A stretch of 46,236 nt of DNA from a virus. A program made the position numbers and the translations under genes. Location: IMG/VR virus record IMGVR_UViG_3300031669_000052, positions 1-46,236 of that record. One strand, given 5' to 3'. The notes under the pieces were generated by a model, which saw nothing but the letters and a program-made list of their open reading frames with translations, did not search any database and was not told where the DNA came from. Positions 8,274 through 17,717 of this stretch are shown in pieces; within the stretch, counting starts at the first letter, position 1, and every line of letters begins with the position of its first letter.

Positions 8274-9011
8274 CTAGCCTTCTAATTCAACTGCATCAGT
8301 AGTACTTTGGCTTATAAAGTCATATTCTAAATCCCTAAGATCAGTAGCCATAGCTTCATCAAAGGTTCTGAGGTTTCGTGCACTATTGTACATTATATCT
8401 AATTGCCGCAAAGCAGCAGTGATTAACAAGTTAGGGTGATTAAGAGTCCAATAGTTAGTATCAATATCAGCAACTAATTTAGGACTATAAAACAATCCTG
8501 AAACTTCAATAGCATAATCAGTTGCAGGAGGTGGGATTATTATTAACCCATTGACAGTTGAGTCAGTAGGTGAAGTTGTATCTAAATAAGATATAAGAGT
8601 TGCAGAATCAGTAAAAGTTCCAGTATCTGGTACACGTCTAAAGTTTGTAGGATAGTAGTATAAAGGCCTATCCTGAGTCATGGTAGTTAACGGTGTAGAA
8701 TATACACTATTACTTTGATATATAGATCTAAGTTCATATTCATCTAGAGGTTTGAGCTCAGTTCTACTATCAGAATTGAGAACCCATACTTCCAGGACTG
8801 ATCGACAATCAGTAAGAGGGACTTTAAAAGTACCTGCTGTCAAGTCTTTATAATATTTCCCTAATGCTGGCCCGTAGTCAAACTTACGATCTAGAAATCT
8901 CTGTCCTTCATTTATATATACGTCTGCCCCGGCATCTATAAATGCGGTGCCAACTAGATCATATCTTCCAGAAATCTTAGTAAACTGAGTTCTTACTTCT
9001 AAGAGGTTCAT
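8274..9011 (-). CDS. Head-tail adaptor (gp11-type) protein
   Basis: The 245-residue product opens MNLLEVRTQFTKISGRYDLV and has AFIDAGADVYINEGQRFLDR, then a Tyr-rich beta domain and a long C-terminal helix. This is the layout of podoviral adaptor / tail tubular A-type proteins that connect portal and nozzle. It follows the capsid gene and an 80-residue gene, the usual place for an adaptor. Confidence 0.65.
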   Translation of the reverse strand: MNLLEVRTQFTKISGRYDLVGTAFIDAGADVYINEGQRFLDRKFDYGPALGKYYKDLTAGTFKVPLTDCRSVLEVWVLNSDSRTELKPLDEYELRSIYQSNSVYSTPLTTMTQDRPLYYYPTNFRRVPDTGTFTDSATLISYLDTTSPTDSTVNGLIIIPPPATDYAIEVSGLFYSPKLVADIDTNYWTLNHPNLLITAALRQLDIMYNSARNLRTFDEAMATDLRDLEYDFISQSTTDAVELEG

Positions 9012-9012
9012 T

Positions 9013-9255
9013 TCAGAAGTCCATATTCATATTGATGTTAACAGTTACTACATCTCCACGATCTTCATTATAAGGCATAGGACCACAACATCCGCCACCT
9101 TTCTCTTCATGATCTCTCTTACGTACTGTGTCTATATATCCAACCCTAGTACCAGTTTCAGTCTCAAATTTCTGAATGGCTTCTGCTATAGTAGCGTTAA
9201 GCTCCCCTCTCTTCTTCTCAAGATCACCAATAGTTAAATTCTTATTAGGTTCCAT
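9013..9255 (-). CDS. Small virion-operon protein, Cys-Cys motif
   Basis: The 80-residue product has an N-terminal helix (MEPNKNLTIGDLEKKRGELN) and the phrase TGTRVGYIDTVRKRDHEEK, followed by GGGCCGP. Small proteins with this VGYIDT-type segment occur next to capsid genes in other phages, with no known function. It starts 8 nt after palindrome B. Confidence 0.6.
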   Translation of the reverse strand: MEPNKNLTIGDLEKKRGELNATIAEAIQKFETETGTRVGYIDTVRKRDHEEKGGGCCGPMPYNEDRGDVVTVNINMNMDF

Positions 9256-9262
9256 TGTTATC

Positions 9263-9287
9263 CCTATGATGATTTAATCAACGTAGC
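9263..9287 (-). repeat. 25-bp near-palindrome, copy B
   Basis: In transcription sense the arms are GCTACGTTGATT and AATCATCATAGG around a central A. It lies between the hairpin after the capsid gene and the start of the 80-residue gene. Confidence 0.85.
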
Positions 9288-9288
9288 A

Positions 9289-9312
9289 CCGAGGGGACTC
9301 TCATCCCCCCGG
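9289..9312 (-). terminator. GC-rich hairpin after the capsid gene
   Basis: On the minus strand CCGGGGGG and CCCCTCGG pair over 8 bp (one G-U) around the loop ATGAGAGT. It lies 15 nt after the capsid stop codon and is followed directly by palindrome B. No U-run follows, so it could be a weak terminator, an RNA-stabilising 3' end or a processing site. Confidence 0.5.
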
Positions 9313-9327
9313 CACTCATGTTAAATA

Positions 9328-10632
9328 TTAGACTGCGTTAGCAGTATTGAAACCATACAGATAACCCCAACCATCAGGGTGATGGTACTCAAGACCACAC
9401 TCAGTGAGATACTCTTCCTTGATGCCATCACGAGAAGTCCAACCACCCTTCTGCAGACGATCATCGGCTTTGTACATAGTATCCTGAATGAAGCGATACT
9501 TAATGTCCTTCGGCTCCAAGATCACCATTGCATTCCTGGTGGTGACCTCATGAGAGAAGAGTGGATGGGTCATGATGTTGATAGTACCGAAAGCAGTTAC
9601 CCACTTGGTTACTTTGATACCATAGTCCATCGTGGCCGCAGAGTAATCGAAATTACCTCCGGCCTTAATCAGGGAGTTAATACCAAGAATTGCGCCCGAT
9701 CCAGCGAATGCCAACTTCTCAGAACTTCCCTTCCTGAAGATAACTTCCAACTGAGTATCCAACCACTCCTCACCGCCCTGCAACCAAGTCTGCCCGGAGA
9801 AATCAGTATTGGCTGCAAAGTTATTGACCGTGCCGGCATCACCGCCACTTCCAGTATACCCACCCTTGATTGCAGGAATGATACCCAGAGTAGTACGTTC
9901 AGGCTTACCATTATCACCAGTACGCTCAGAAGGTACACCAAACAAGAAAGCTTTCTCCATCTCAATGGAGTGCAATTCCAGAGCTTCCCTCTTAGCTCCC
10001 TTATAATGCTCACCAGTCCGAAGACGGGTCTGCATAGCAGTACGAGTCATCTCAAGAGGGGTCCTAAAGATTTGAGTGAAGTTGTACCACTTAGCTGGGC
10101 CATAACTAATCGCATCAGGCATAGCAGCGCCCTCAGCATTAGCATTACCGATGATCAAAGCTGCATCACAATTACTGAGATCACCAGCAGTAGAGTTATC
10201 ATCAGCCTCAAGCAGTACTACCTGGATGTAAGAGTTTTCCCCACTAGAAACACGGCCAATAACCTTAGCCACTACATCAACTGTAAGATCACTTGCATCC
10301 CGAAGAAGTGCAATATGACCAGTACGGAAGTGACTAATATCATCAGAACTCATCTTCACATAGAGTTGATCATTAGCAAGAGCCCCACTTACATAAGCTA
10401 CAGAAAGGCCAGAGTCAGTGTAGACCCCAGTCACCGTTGCCCGCTGAGTGGCCAGAGATTTAGTCCACCAGTTGAACTCAGGATCAGTAGTTTTCTCACT
10501 TGTCATTTTACTCAAGATTGCAGTAAGAGGGGCGGAGCCATTGGGATAGCGATAGAGAATCGCCTCCCGCCAATTTTTCGGACGCTGATCAGTAACCCAA
10601 TCACCAGTACCACGCATACCAAGAAATGCCAT
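9328..10632 (-). CDS. Major capsid protein (HK97-fold, DUF5309-like)
   Basis: The product, about 434 residues, forms the procapsid shell. The N-terminal block GTGDWVTDQRPKNWREAILY, the middle PAKWYNFTQIFRTPLEMTRT and the C-terminal YGIKVTKWVTAFGTINIMTH match the layout of the SU10/DUF5309 capsid family. The ATG at 10632 has a GGTGA site at good spacing. The upstream ATG at 10644 has none, so the shorter start is preferred. It lies after scaffold and decoration genes. A GC-rich hairpin and a palindrome follow it, perhaps isolating its high expression. Confidence 0.88.
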   Translation of the reverse strand: MAFLGMRGTGDWVTDQRPKNWREAILYRYPNGSAPLTAILSKMTSEKTTDPEFNWWTKSLATQRATVTGVYTDSGLSVAYVSGALANDQLYVKMSSDDISHFRTGHIALLRDASDLTVDVVAKVIGRVSSGENSYIQVVLLEADDNSTAGDLSNCDAALIIGNANAEGAAMPDAISYGPAKWYNFTQIFRTPLEMTRTAMQTRLRTGEHYKGAKREALELHSIEMEKAFLFGVPSERTGDNGKPERTTLGIIPAIKGGYTGSGGDAGTVNNFAANTDFSGQTWLQGGEEWLDTQLEVIFRKGSSEKLAFAGSGAILGINSLIKAGGNFDYSAATMDYGIKVTKWVTAFGTINIMTHPLFSHEVTTRNAMVILEPKDIKYRFIQDTMYKADDRLQKGGWTSRDGIKEEYLTECGLEYHHPDGWGYLYGFNTANAV

Positions 10633-10659
10633 CTCATTCACCATTCATTAAAAGTTAGA

Positions 10660-11655
10660 TTAGACTGCCGCACTAAACGGCGAGGCAGTATCAGAACCAG
10701 CCGGACAAGATACAACACCATTTACTGCCCACACATCAGCTGCTACGTCAACCAATTCGATGAAATCTCCAAGTTGCCCACCAGTAGAAGTTCCATTAAG
10801 AGTGATGGTATCTGCATTAGCAGGAGCAGGGTACATAATCGCAGCAATAGTACCTACAAGATCAGCATCTTGATTGATTACATTACCTATGAAGTTAGCA
10901 TTAGTTGTATCCGCTACAACAATTACATAACTTGAGGTATTAAGGACACTTACGATAAACTTGTATCGTGCCCCACTTCCAGTAGCTTCAGGAAGAGTGA
11001 GAGTAACGAGAGCATTGCCGCCTACTTCCCCAAGCATACATACTCGACCTTCATGAAGAACTTCTGTAATTGCTCCAGTATCTGTTAGAGTAACTACCCT
11101 ACCAGTGAGATCACAAGTTCTGACAATCTCAGCAGCAGTGGCCGTATTACCGTCACATACTCCATTTACCTCAGCAGCAGTTGCCAGATTATTAATCTTA
11201 GCAATGGTAGCTACACCTGCATTATTAATAGTAACATCCTGACTAAGAGCTACACTAGTCATAGTAGTTCCATTACCTACTAGGATTTTACCATCACCCT
11301 TACCATCAAGAGCTGCAGCCACTCCAGCAGTACCAAGAAGAATACTGCCAGTAGCTAGGGTGATTTCACCTGCTGAAATCGCTCCGATAGCATTAAAGTT
11401 ACAGGAAGAGTTAGTCCCAATATTCTCATAGAGACCAGTAATACCTGTAGCTACATTACGATCTATGAATATGCACCCTTTTGCATATCCAGCAGTTGCA
11501 TTTGAAGGTACATCAGTACCTGTAGCCATAAGGATCTTTTTATCCTTATCGCGCATAAGAACCAAGATCTGTCCTGAGGTTCCTGCCAGCGAAGATGCTA
11601 CTGGAGCTCCCCAAGGATTAAGACCAAATTTAGCTAGCCTACCTAAAAGACTCAT
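10660..11655 (-). CDS. Head fibre / decoration-like protein
   Basis: The 331-residue product has the segment NATAGYAKGCIFIDRNVATG then LYENIGTNSSCNFNAIG. This segment recurs in phage head fibre and capsid decoration proteins. The middle is low-complexity Ala/Thr/Gly beta repeat; the C-terminal domain (about 190-331) is a separate beta fold. It sits immediately before the capsid gene in transcription order. Exact location on the virion is inferred. Confidence 0.65.
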   Translation of the reverse strand: MSLLGRLAKFGLNPWGAPVASSLAGTSGQILVLMRDKDKKILMATGTDVPSNATAGYAKGCIFIDRNVATGITGLYENIGTNSSCNFNAIGAISAGEITLATGSILLGTAGVAAALDGKGDGKILVGNGTTMTSVALSQDVTINNAGVATIAKINNLATAAEVNGVCDGNTATAAEIVRTCDLTGRVVTLTDTGAITEVLHEGRVCMLGEVGGNALVTLTLPEATGSGARYKFIVSVLNTSSYVIVVADTTNANFIGNVINQDADLVGTIAAIMYPAPANADTITLNGTSTGGQLGDFIELVDVAADVWAVNGVVSCPAGSDTASPFSAAV

Positions 11656-11669
11656 TGATTACCTCCTCC

Positions 11670-12446
11670 TTACACGTAAGAGCTTTCAAATTCACTAAGA
11701 ACAATAGCGCCGGTCTGCGAAGCATTGGCCTGCAAGAAGAACATAAACGGAATTACTACTTCTCCAGCATCGAAAGAGAAGGTAGATACTACAGAAGGTT
11801 CAGCGCCATCTACTGCAAAGGTTACACTACCATCAACAGCTACATCTACTCTAAGTTCATGGGTTTCAGTATCTGCCCAATTCTCAGTAGTGGCAGTAGT
11901 AGTAGTAGTAGCAGCATTAAGAATAGTTTCAATCTTAATATCACCACTGATTACGTTGAGAACTGCCATTTCATCATAATCATCCAGATTGGTCTGGTAT
12001 GCTTCAGCTTTACGAAAACCAAATGCACAGTCGTCAGTACCGGCTACTACTGCAATACTGAATTTAAGGCGAGCGAAAAAGGCCCGACCTACAGTATAAG
12101 AGCGAATAGCCCGAGCAGTAATACCCGCAGCAAAGTTAATTTCTCTACCATCATTATCTGCCTGGTCACCAGATACACTACAGCCAGTAGCAGCTAGAGA
12201 TCCTAGACCGATAATAGTCTGAGTACCTTTAGCTACATACTCAAATACATTAGTACCAAACTGTGCAGTATTTGCAGTATCGGCAGTACCACTGGGATTA
12301 GCAGTAGTTGCATTTACTACCTGACAGACGGGCTGAACTTTAAATTCCTCGAAGCAATACCTAGCTTCATTACCCTGCTTGATAGCACCAGGAACTTTAA
12401 GATCCCCTTTCATCAAATTATCAATAAATCCACCTTCGCCAACCAT
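11670..12446 (-). CDS. Capsid-associated protein, jelly-roll-like
   Basis: The 258-residue product is beta-rich. It has RAFFARLKFSIAVVAGTDD, ETHELRVDVAVDGSVTFAVD and a late strand VVIPFMFFLQANASQTGAI. This resembles concanavalin-like domains found in capsid-associated proteins. A Thr run (TTTTTATTENW) lies in the loop at about 175. It lies between the scaffold-like and head-fibre-like genes. Function beyond structural is not visible. Confidence 0.6.
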   Translation of the reverse strand: MVGEGGFIDNLMKGDLKVPGAIKQGNEARYCFEEFKVQPVCQVVNATTANPSGTADTANTAQFGTNVFEYVAKGTQTIIGLGSLAATGCSVSGDQADNDGREINFAAGITARAIRSYTVGRAFFARLKFSIAVVAGTDDCAFGFRKAEAYQTNLDDYDEMAVLNVISGDIKIETILNAATTTTTATTENWADTETHELRVDVAVDGSVTFAVDGAEPSVVSTFSFDAGEVVIPFMFFLQANASQTGAIVLSEFESSYV

Positions 12447-12459
12447 AACTGTCTCCTTA

Positions 12460-13362
12460 TTAATCAGTAATTAAATCGTTGATCTCATCTTGAAATCCAT
12501 TAGAAGGGGCCTTAGGAGTTTTAGAACTCTGAGTCCCTCCAGGAAGAGAAGGCTTATGTTTAGTAGTATCAGTCTTCTCTGTACTTACATCCTCTACAAC
12601 AGCCTGTAAATTAAGAGTTTCCTTAGTACGTTTAGCTGCTTCAATAAGTACCTGACTAATATTCCACTCGGGTTGTTCAGCAGATACTGTATTAGCTACA
12701 TGCGCCACATACTGTTTTACTTTCTTAAGTTCAGGATATGTAGTATAAAACTCAGTTGCTACATCCCTAATGCTAGTTTGGCGTTGAACAAAATCTCCAA
12801 CAACATTAGGAAGATTAACCAAGGTTTCTTGTTTTGCATGTTCTTTAACTACAGCCATAGCATCTTTGAAGAACTTTACGAAGTTTTCTTTAGACTCCAT
12901 AACTGAGTCGAAATCCATATCCTTGAAAAGATCATCAAGTTCTGAAATTTTTACTTCTACTGCTGGAGTCTCAGTTGTAGTAGGAACAACCTTAGCAGTT
13001 CCAGACATCGTATCCACCAAAGTGGTTAAGGTCTCAATCTGCTTCTTAAGTGCTTCTACCTCACTAAGTTCAGGAGTAGTAGTGGTTGGAGCAGGAGGAG
13101 TTGCACCTTCTGTCGCAGTAGTTGCTGGAGTTTCAGTCACAGTAGTACTCTCCACAGGCTCTTTACCCGAAGGCGTTACATCTGTAGCGAGTGCTGCATC
13201 TGAGGGTTTATCAGCAGATTCTATAGTATAAGGTGTCGCATCAGCAGCTGCACCATCACTAAACAATTCTGCAATTACTTCTACATTTCCCATACCTGTG
13301 GAATCCGTATTGTCAGTGGCCGGTGCTTCCACAATAGGATTACCATTCTCATCAAGGTTCAT
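12460..13362 (-). CDS. Capsid scaffolding-like protein
   Basis: The product is about 300 residues, acidic, with a Thr/Pro/Ala-rich disordered N-terminal half, a Glu/Lys helical middle and a Lys-containing C-terminal tail ending DEINDLITD. Disorder, helix content and a location upstream of the capsid gene fit a scaffold. The ATG at 13362 has an AGAGG site; the in-frame ATG at 13380 has none. Residues about 190-260 resemble the separate 124-residue protein at 1176-1550. Confidence 0.7.
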   Translation of the reverse strand: MNLDENGNPIVEAPATDNTDSTGMGNVEVIAELFSDGAAADATPYTIESADKPSDAALATDVTPSGKEPVESTTVTETPATTATEGATPPAPTTTTPELSEVEALKKQIETLTTLVDTMSGTAKVVPTTTETPAVEVKISELDDLFKDMDFDSVMESKENFVKFFKDAMAVVKEHAKQETLVNLPNVVGDFVQRQTSIRDVATEFYTTYPELKKVKQYVAHVANTVSAEQPEWNISQVLIEAAKRTKETLNLQAVVEDVSTEKTDTTKHKPSLPGGTQSSKTPKAPSNGFQDEINDLITD

Positions 13363-13654
13363 CTTCAATTTCCTCTTCATTTGGAGTAGTGTTATCAGTC
13401 ATAGCATTTTGCATCAAGTCTTGGAATATATCCCCTACAAGTCTTAAAGCTGCTATGGCCCCACGTGTTTCAAGATACTTCTTACTATCACAAACTTCAT
13501 TATAATCTCTAAGTTGCTCGATACGAAGAGTTAACTCATTGATGAAGTCTATATGGATAGTACTTTCGATAAAACTTCCAATAGATCCAGGTGAAGAGAT
13601 AGGTGTATAGTCTCTTACTGGATTCAATGGTAGATTTTTAAGTTCACGTTCCAT
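13352..13654 (-). CDS. Small head-cluster protein
   Basis: The 100-residue product is helical (IHIDFINELTLRIEQLRDYN) with an acidic tail ending EEEIEDEP. The 3' end overlaps the start of the scaffold-like gene. An AAGGAG ribosome site precedes the start, and upstream lies the 229-bp element shared with 25883-26065. The family is not recognised; it may be a head-assembly accessory. Confidence 0.6.
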   Translation of the reverse strand: MERELKNLPLNPVRDYTPISSPGSIGSFIESTIHIDFINELTLRIEQLRDYNEVCDSKKYLETRGAIAALRLVGDIFQDLMQNAMTDNTTPNEEEIEDEP

Positions 13655-13883
13655 AAGACTCCTTAAACTTTTCTATGCTCGCATGGTGCGTTCCGCGCCA
13701 ATGCTCGCTAAAAAAACCTACATCAAACACGTATAAAGATGAGAATACCAAATGTGCATCTAACATGCCCGTCGCAGGTACACAATGAGAATACCATGGG
13801 CTTGCCAGGCCACTGTCCTACATCAGCAGTAGTATAATACAACAGCAACAGCACCTTGAAAAAGAATAAGCATGATTTGAGAT
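13655..13883 (-). other. Conserved ~200-nt element, reverse copy
   Basis: The gap between portal and the 100-residue gene carries a minus-strand sequence collinear with plus-strand 25883-26065. Shared blocks in order are TATTCTTTTTCAA, GTTGCTnTTGTAT, AGTGGCCnGGCA, TTCTCAT or CTCTCAT, TTAGAT and TGGTnTTCTCAT, at almost equal spacings. A GC-rich imperfect hairpin ends both copies just before the next gene's ribosome site. A 40-codon minus-strand ORF (13766-13644) crosses it without a ribosome site. Function is unknown; a structured leader RNA or a degenerating small gene are both possible. Confidence 0.6.
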
Positions 13884-15830
13884 CTAAGTTAATGGCACCA
13901 AGTTACCTGCATCAACTTGACTTCTAATTCCTTCATTCGACATAGATTTCTGTTGGATGTTACCACCCTTCCTTACAAAGTCATTAACGTTCTTTGCACC
14001 CAAGTTACGGGCAATATGTGTGAAGATACGTACTACATCAAAGTTCTGCGCGAGTTCAGGATTAGATCCTAGGATCTGAAATAGTTGAACCCAAGTATCA
14101 GCGTAGTTTCCACCTGGGATGGATCCATCCCTGACCATTACATTATAGTTGATGTCTAGCTGATCAGGACTTACAATGACTCGTCCACGATCTACAGACT
14201 GTTCAAATTCCTTGAGAAGAACATCTTGCCAATCTCCAGCAAGTTTAATATAACTCTCATTAGTCATCATTTGTTTGTTATGATGGCCGAAGAACATACC
14301 TATATCTTGCAAGCCCTGCATACCTACTACTTTAGCAATTCTCTCCAGCCTGTTAAGTCCTCCAGCGCGGGTACCTTGGAATTCTGTCCCAGTAAGCCGA
14401 TCAGGACCTCCCTGCCTAAGTGATCCTGACATAGCGGAATCGGCTCCAGAAATCCGATCCATCCACTGTACGAGCCATGTTGAATCAGCAATGTTTCCCC
14501 GTGTGACGTCCGAAACCCCAAGCTGTTGAGCGACGTCTTTAACTCCCTTTCCCCAAGCTGGGCGACGGAGTCTGATGAGTTTTCCAGGAGCCGGGTTCTT
14601 AAGATCATTACTATTCACTAGGTAAGGATCGTAGATAATCATATCGTTAATGGCTTTCCTCACATTAGCAACATGACTGTTGAACATGAAGTCGAGGACT
14701 CCTTGCATTCCGTAGAGAATTTCTATCCTACTGATGGGGGCCAATGAGTATCCATCATAATCAGGGGCGATTACACTCACTGGGAACTTATTGTGATCTA
14801 GATTAGCTGGGTTAGCCCGTAGTACAATCTCATCAGACCCAAGTTCAAAGTACCACATCTCAGGGTACTCACTATCTCCCAGGCCCCAATCCTTAGGAAT
14901 GAGTCTAACGAACATTTTCACCCTGTCCAAAGCACTGGAAGTACTCTCAGCAAATTGATCCCTAGTGGACATACCACTCTTGGTATTCCTACCAGTATTG
15001 TCACCAGAGATAATCCCCGATCTTCTCCCATTCAACTGTTTGAGATACTTAACATTGAACAGGTCTGAGTCATTCCTTTCTTCACTCAACAGAGTCATGT
15101 AGTTGGTAGTGTTCAACCATCCTACATACTCCCCCCTTTGAGGTTCATGTATAGGGACATTAACATCTGGGAGATATAAATAAGGGTCAATATTTTCAAG
15201 AGAATTCCCCTCAAAAAGAAGTTGATTCTCCATTACAGTAGTAGTCTTACTACCAAATCCCAGGAATCCCCCAGAAGTCTTTTTAACAGACTTCCTCCCA
15301 TACTCAGTAACCCAAGTAGGGGTAGTAACTCCAAACCCATAAGAGAATGCATCTCTAGCTTGAGTATGTAAGTTAAGCCCCACCTTATTCTTTTGGCACT
15401 GGAGGCTGATAAGTTTTTCTAGAAGGATTGCTCCAATTACATCACTCGGTCCAGTACCTTCATATCTGAAGATAGGTTCCTGAAGAAAGGCCGCTACATA
15501 GTAACTCAGAAGAGTTTCCAATACTGTATAAGAGTATGGAAAGACTACAGAGATAGGCTTTCTTGAATCCTTCTCCTTAAGAAGATTCTCCTTCTCATCT
15601 GCAGGGATGTAGGCTGTAAGAGTGAAGTCTATCTCATTCCACGCAGCATGTCTCCTAGACATAACCTTAGCACTATTGTAGGCCCTCTCCATAACTTCAT
15701 CTCTGACGCGATTATGAAGTTTAGAGCCAGGAGTAAAATCCAATCCATCTGGATAAGCATACTCATGCTTAACTCCCATGGACGGGTTAGATGATCTATA
15801 ATTACCTTCTCCCCTTAGAACTGGAGGCAT
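13884..15830 (-). CDS. Portal protein
   Basis: The product is about 648 residues, the size expected for a podoviral portal, and makes the dodecameric ring through which DNA enters and leaves. Its sequence follows the family's pattern: an N-terminal helical region (VMERAYNSAKVMSRRHAAWN), a long central domain with PVSVIAPDYDGYSLAPISRI and FMFNSHVANVRKAINDMI, and a Gln/Asn-rich C-terminus. It lies right after the large terminase. The ATG at 15830 is preferred; an in-frame GTG at 15839 is the alternative. No strong ribosome site is visible for either. Confidence 0.85.
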   Translation of the reverse strand: MPPVLRGEGNYRSSNPSMGVKHEYAYPDGLDFTPGSKLHNRVRDEVMERAYNSAKVMSRRHAAWNEIDFTLTAYIPADEKENLLKEKDSRKPISVVFPYSYTVLETLLSYYVAAFLQEPIFRYEGTGPSDVIGAILLEKLISLQCQKNKVGLNLHTQARDAFSYGFGVTTPTWVTEYGRKSVKKTSGGFLGFGSKTTTVMENQLLFEGNSLENIDPYLYLPDVNVPIHEPQRGEYVGWLNTTNYMTLLSEERNDSDLFNVKYLKQLNGRRSGIISGDNTGRNTKSGMSTRDQFAESTSSALDRVKMFVRLIPKDWGLGDSEYPEMWYFELGSDEIVLRANPANLDHNKFPVSVIAPDYDGYSLAPISRIEILYGMQGVLDFMFNSHVANVRKAINDMIIYDPYLVNSNDLKNPAPGKLIRLRRPAWGKGVKDVAQQLGVSDVTRGNIADSTWLVQWMDRISGADSAMSGSLRQGGPDRLTGTEFQGTRAGGLNRLERIAKVVGMQGLQDIGMFFGHHNKQMMTNESYIKLAGDWQDVLLKEFEQSVDRGRVIVSPDQLDINYNVMVRDGSIPGGNYADTWVQLFQILGSNPELAQNFDVVRIFTHIARNLGAKNVNDFVRKGGNIQQKSMSNEGIRSQVDAGNLVPLT

Positions 15831-15844
15831 AGTACACACCGATT

Positions 15845-15869
15845 GCTATAATGATTTAATCAACGTAGC
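15845..15869 (-). repeat. 25-bp near-palindrome, copy C
   Basis: In transcription sense the arms are GCTACGTTGATT and AATCATTATAGC around a central A. It fills the short gap between the terminase stop and the portal start. Confidence 0.85.
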
Positions 15870-15873
15870 AAGG

Positions 15874-17391
15874 TCAAATGATCTGACCCATATCTTCCAT
15901 CTCGCCTTCGCACTCCAATGAAGCATAATCTTCATCTGGGGGAGCTTCTTCAGTATCATCTGAAGGGTCAAAGTAAATAGCATGCTTATCTAGGATGTAG
16001 TTGATGTAAGCTAATGCATCCATCGCGTCCCACAACTTACTACGGGGAAACCCCAGGAGTTGCCCCTCTAACTTTCCGCAGCCACTCTTGTTATGATACA
16101 CATATCCCATCTTGTAGAGGGGGGCAAGAGTGGCAACTCTCTCCTCTTTACTCCGCTTAGCAGGAAGCTCAATAAGCATGGGATGCTTACTTCGGATCCT
16201 ACACTCATTCTCAATCGGCTGGGTTATAAAGTTACTCAACCCCACTGCGTCGTAACCAAGAATGAAAGACCCATAGACAGTCACCTGTCTGAACATCTCC
16301 TCATATAACTCATCAGGGTAGAACTTCCTACTAGTCACTTCCCTGACATATATGCGACGACTCTTCCTATCAATGGCCACAGTAAGGATGGCCGAATCAG
16401 CACTCTGCAATTTAACTGTTCTTGCAGGATCCACTATGGTAATGTGAAGAAGATTATAAGTCCTAACCTCCTCCTCACCAATCTTCAACTTATCCATCTG
16501 ATCTTCAAAGTACTTGAAGTACTCTTGCTTGAAGACCGCATCTTCCGAGGATATAGGAATATTCATGCGCTCCATATAGAAGGCATCCAGTGTTCCCAGC
16601 CTCCTATGTTCCTCAACCTCCTTGGCAATCTCCTCATCTGTCATATAGTTGGGATCATAACTCTTGTAATCCCCATCACAGATGGACAACTGAACAGATG
16701 CCCACTCGGGAGATTCTATTAAATCAACCAGGAGAGAATCCTCATGTTTGATGGTATCTATGTAAATGAATACGCACCCCTCTGAGTATTTATCCTCTGT
16801 CTTCATCAAGTCTGAGTGAAACCATTCCTTCAGCTTCTTCCTATTCTCCTCACTCTTGATCTCATTCTTATCTTCCAAGTCATCAATGATAACTAACTCC
16901 GGGCGATGATTAGCCCAGTTGAGTCCACGTACCTGTTGACCTGCACCACGAGGTAGAATGAATGTTGATCCATAAGCAGTCCAAGCACTCTTAGCAAAGC
17001 TCTCATCCATCCCTTTATCAGTACCAATAGCATCCTTGATATTCCCGAACATCTGTTTTACTTGCTGATTACTGAGAAGATCCCTCTTAACATTCTCCGT
17101 CTGCATTTCAGCACTAGTGGCTGAATTACTCATATATACGATAAATGAGTGAAGTCGAAATAGAATCGACCTCATTACTACAGCCCGGGCTATAGAAGTC
17201 TTACCAATACCACGAGGAGCTGCAATAGCAATTCTCTTATGACCTGCATTGATCAACTCAAATATCTGATCATGTAGGGTGGAGAAGTCAGCATAGAATA
17301 TATCTGGAAAGATCACCTTACAAAAGACCTTAACATCCAGAATACAATGTGCTAGGACTTCATCTAACCCTGAGTCTTGATTAGGGTTCAT
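15874..17391 (-). CDS. terL: Terminase large subunit
   Basis: The 505-residue product is the packaging ATPase and nuclease. Walker A is APRGIGKTS at 58-66; Walker B is LVIIDD at 166-171 followed by E173. The RNase H-like nuclease domain starts with HITIVDPART (Asp321), has GYDAVG near 380 and a late WDAMDALAYI. The C-terminal tail is acidic. The start overlaps the stop of the 108-residue gene by one base. All key residues are present, so packaging of DNA into the prohead with the portal is expected. Confidence 0.95.
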   Translation of the reverse strand: MNPNQDSGLDEVLAHCILDVKVFCKVIFPDIFYADFSTLHDQIFELINAGHKRIAIAAPRGIGKTSIARAVVMRSILFRLHSFIVYMSNSATSAEMQTENVKRDLLSNQQVKQMFGNIKDAIGTDKGMDESFAKSAWTAYGSTFILPRGAGQQVRGLNWANHRPELVIIDDLEDKNEIKSEENRKKLKEWFHSDLMKTEDKYSEGCVFIYIDTIKHEDSLLVDLIESPEWASVQLSICDGDYKSYDPNYMTDEEIAKEVEEHRRLGTLDAFYMERMNIPISSEDAVFKQEYFKYFEDQMDKLKIGEEEVRTYNLLHITIVDPARTVKLQSADSAILTVAIDRKSRRIYVREVTSRKFYPDELYEEMFRQVTVYGSFILGYDAVGLSNFITQPIENECRIRSKHPMLIELPAKRSKEERVATLAPLYKMGYVYHNKSGCGKLEGQLLGFPRSKLWDAMDALAYINYILDKHAIYFDPSDDTEEAPPDEDYASLECEGEMEDMGQII

Positions 17392-17717
17392 TAAATTTCC
17401 ACAATAAGCATTACTGTAGCTGTAGCTTCATTACCTGTTATATAAAGTTTCTGAGGTTTACCCGTCAAGGAAAGTTGCTTAAGGTCATATGCATTGGCTG
17501 CTTTACACTTGAAGATCACAGGGCCAGAGGCACTACCTTCACGTACAGTAAGAATATTATCAGTAGCGGCCGGGACAAACTGTAGGGACTTTGCTCTAAT
17601 CCCATTTACCCTAGCCCCATCTGCCAACCCCAAAGTTGCAGAAGTAATATCGAAAGCCGTAGCCCCATCCAATGTCACATTGATAAAACTCTCACCAACT
17701 ACAACTGTGTTAGACAT
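17391..17717 (-). CDS. Small beta-rich protein before the terminase
   Basis: The 108-residue product (SNTVVVGESFINVTLDG onward) is all-beta with no Cys beyond one, and resembles small capsid decoration or tail-knob proteins in composition. It lies between the amidase and large terminase, tightly packed with both. No family is recognised. Confidence 0.6.
   Translation of the reverse strand: MSNTVVVGESFINVTLDGATAFDITSATLGLADGARVNGIRAKSLQFVPAATDNILTVREGSASGPVIFKCKAANAYDLKQLSLTGKPQKLYITGNEATATVMLIVEI

Noticed and set aside
9379-10935. 518-codon plus-strand frame opposite the capsid gene
   Set aside because: It is antisense to two confident structural genes, has no ribosome site and its product looks like a composition artefact.
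13644-13766. 40-codon minus-strand frame
   Set aside because: No ribosome site, and it overlaps the start of the better-supported 100-residue gene.
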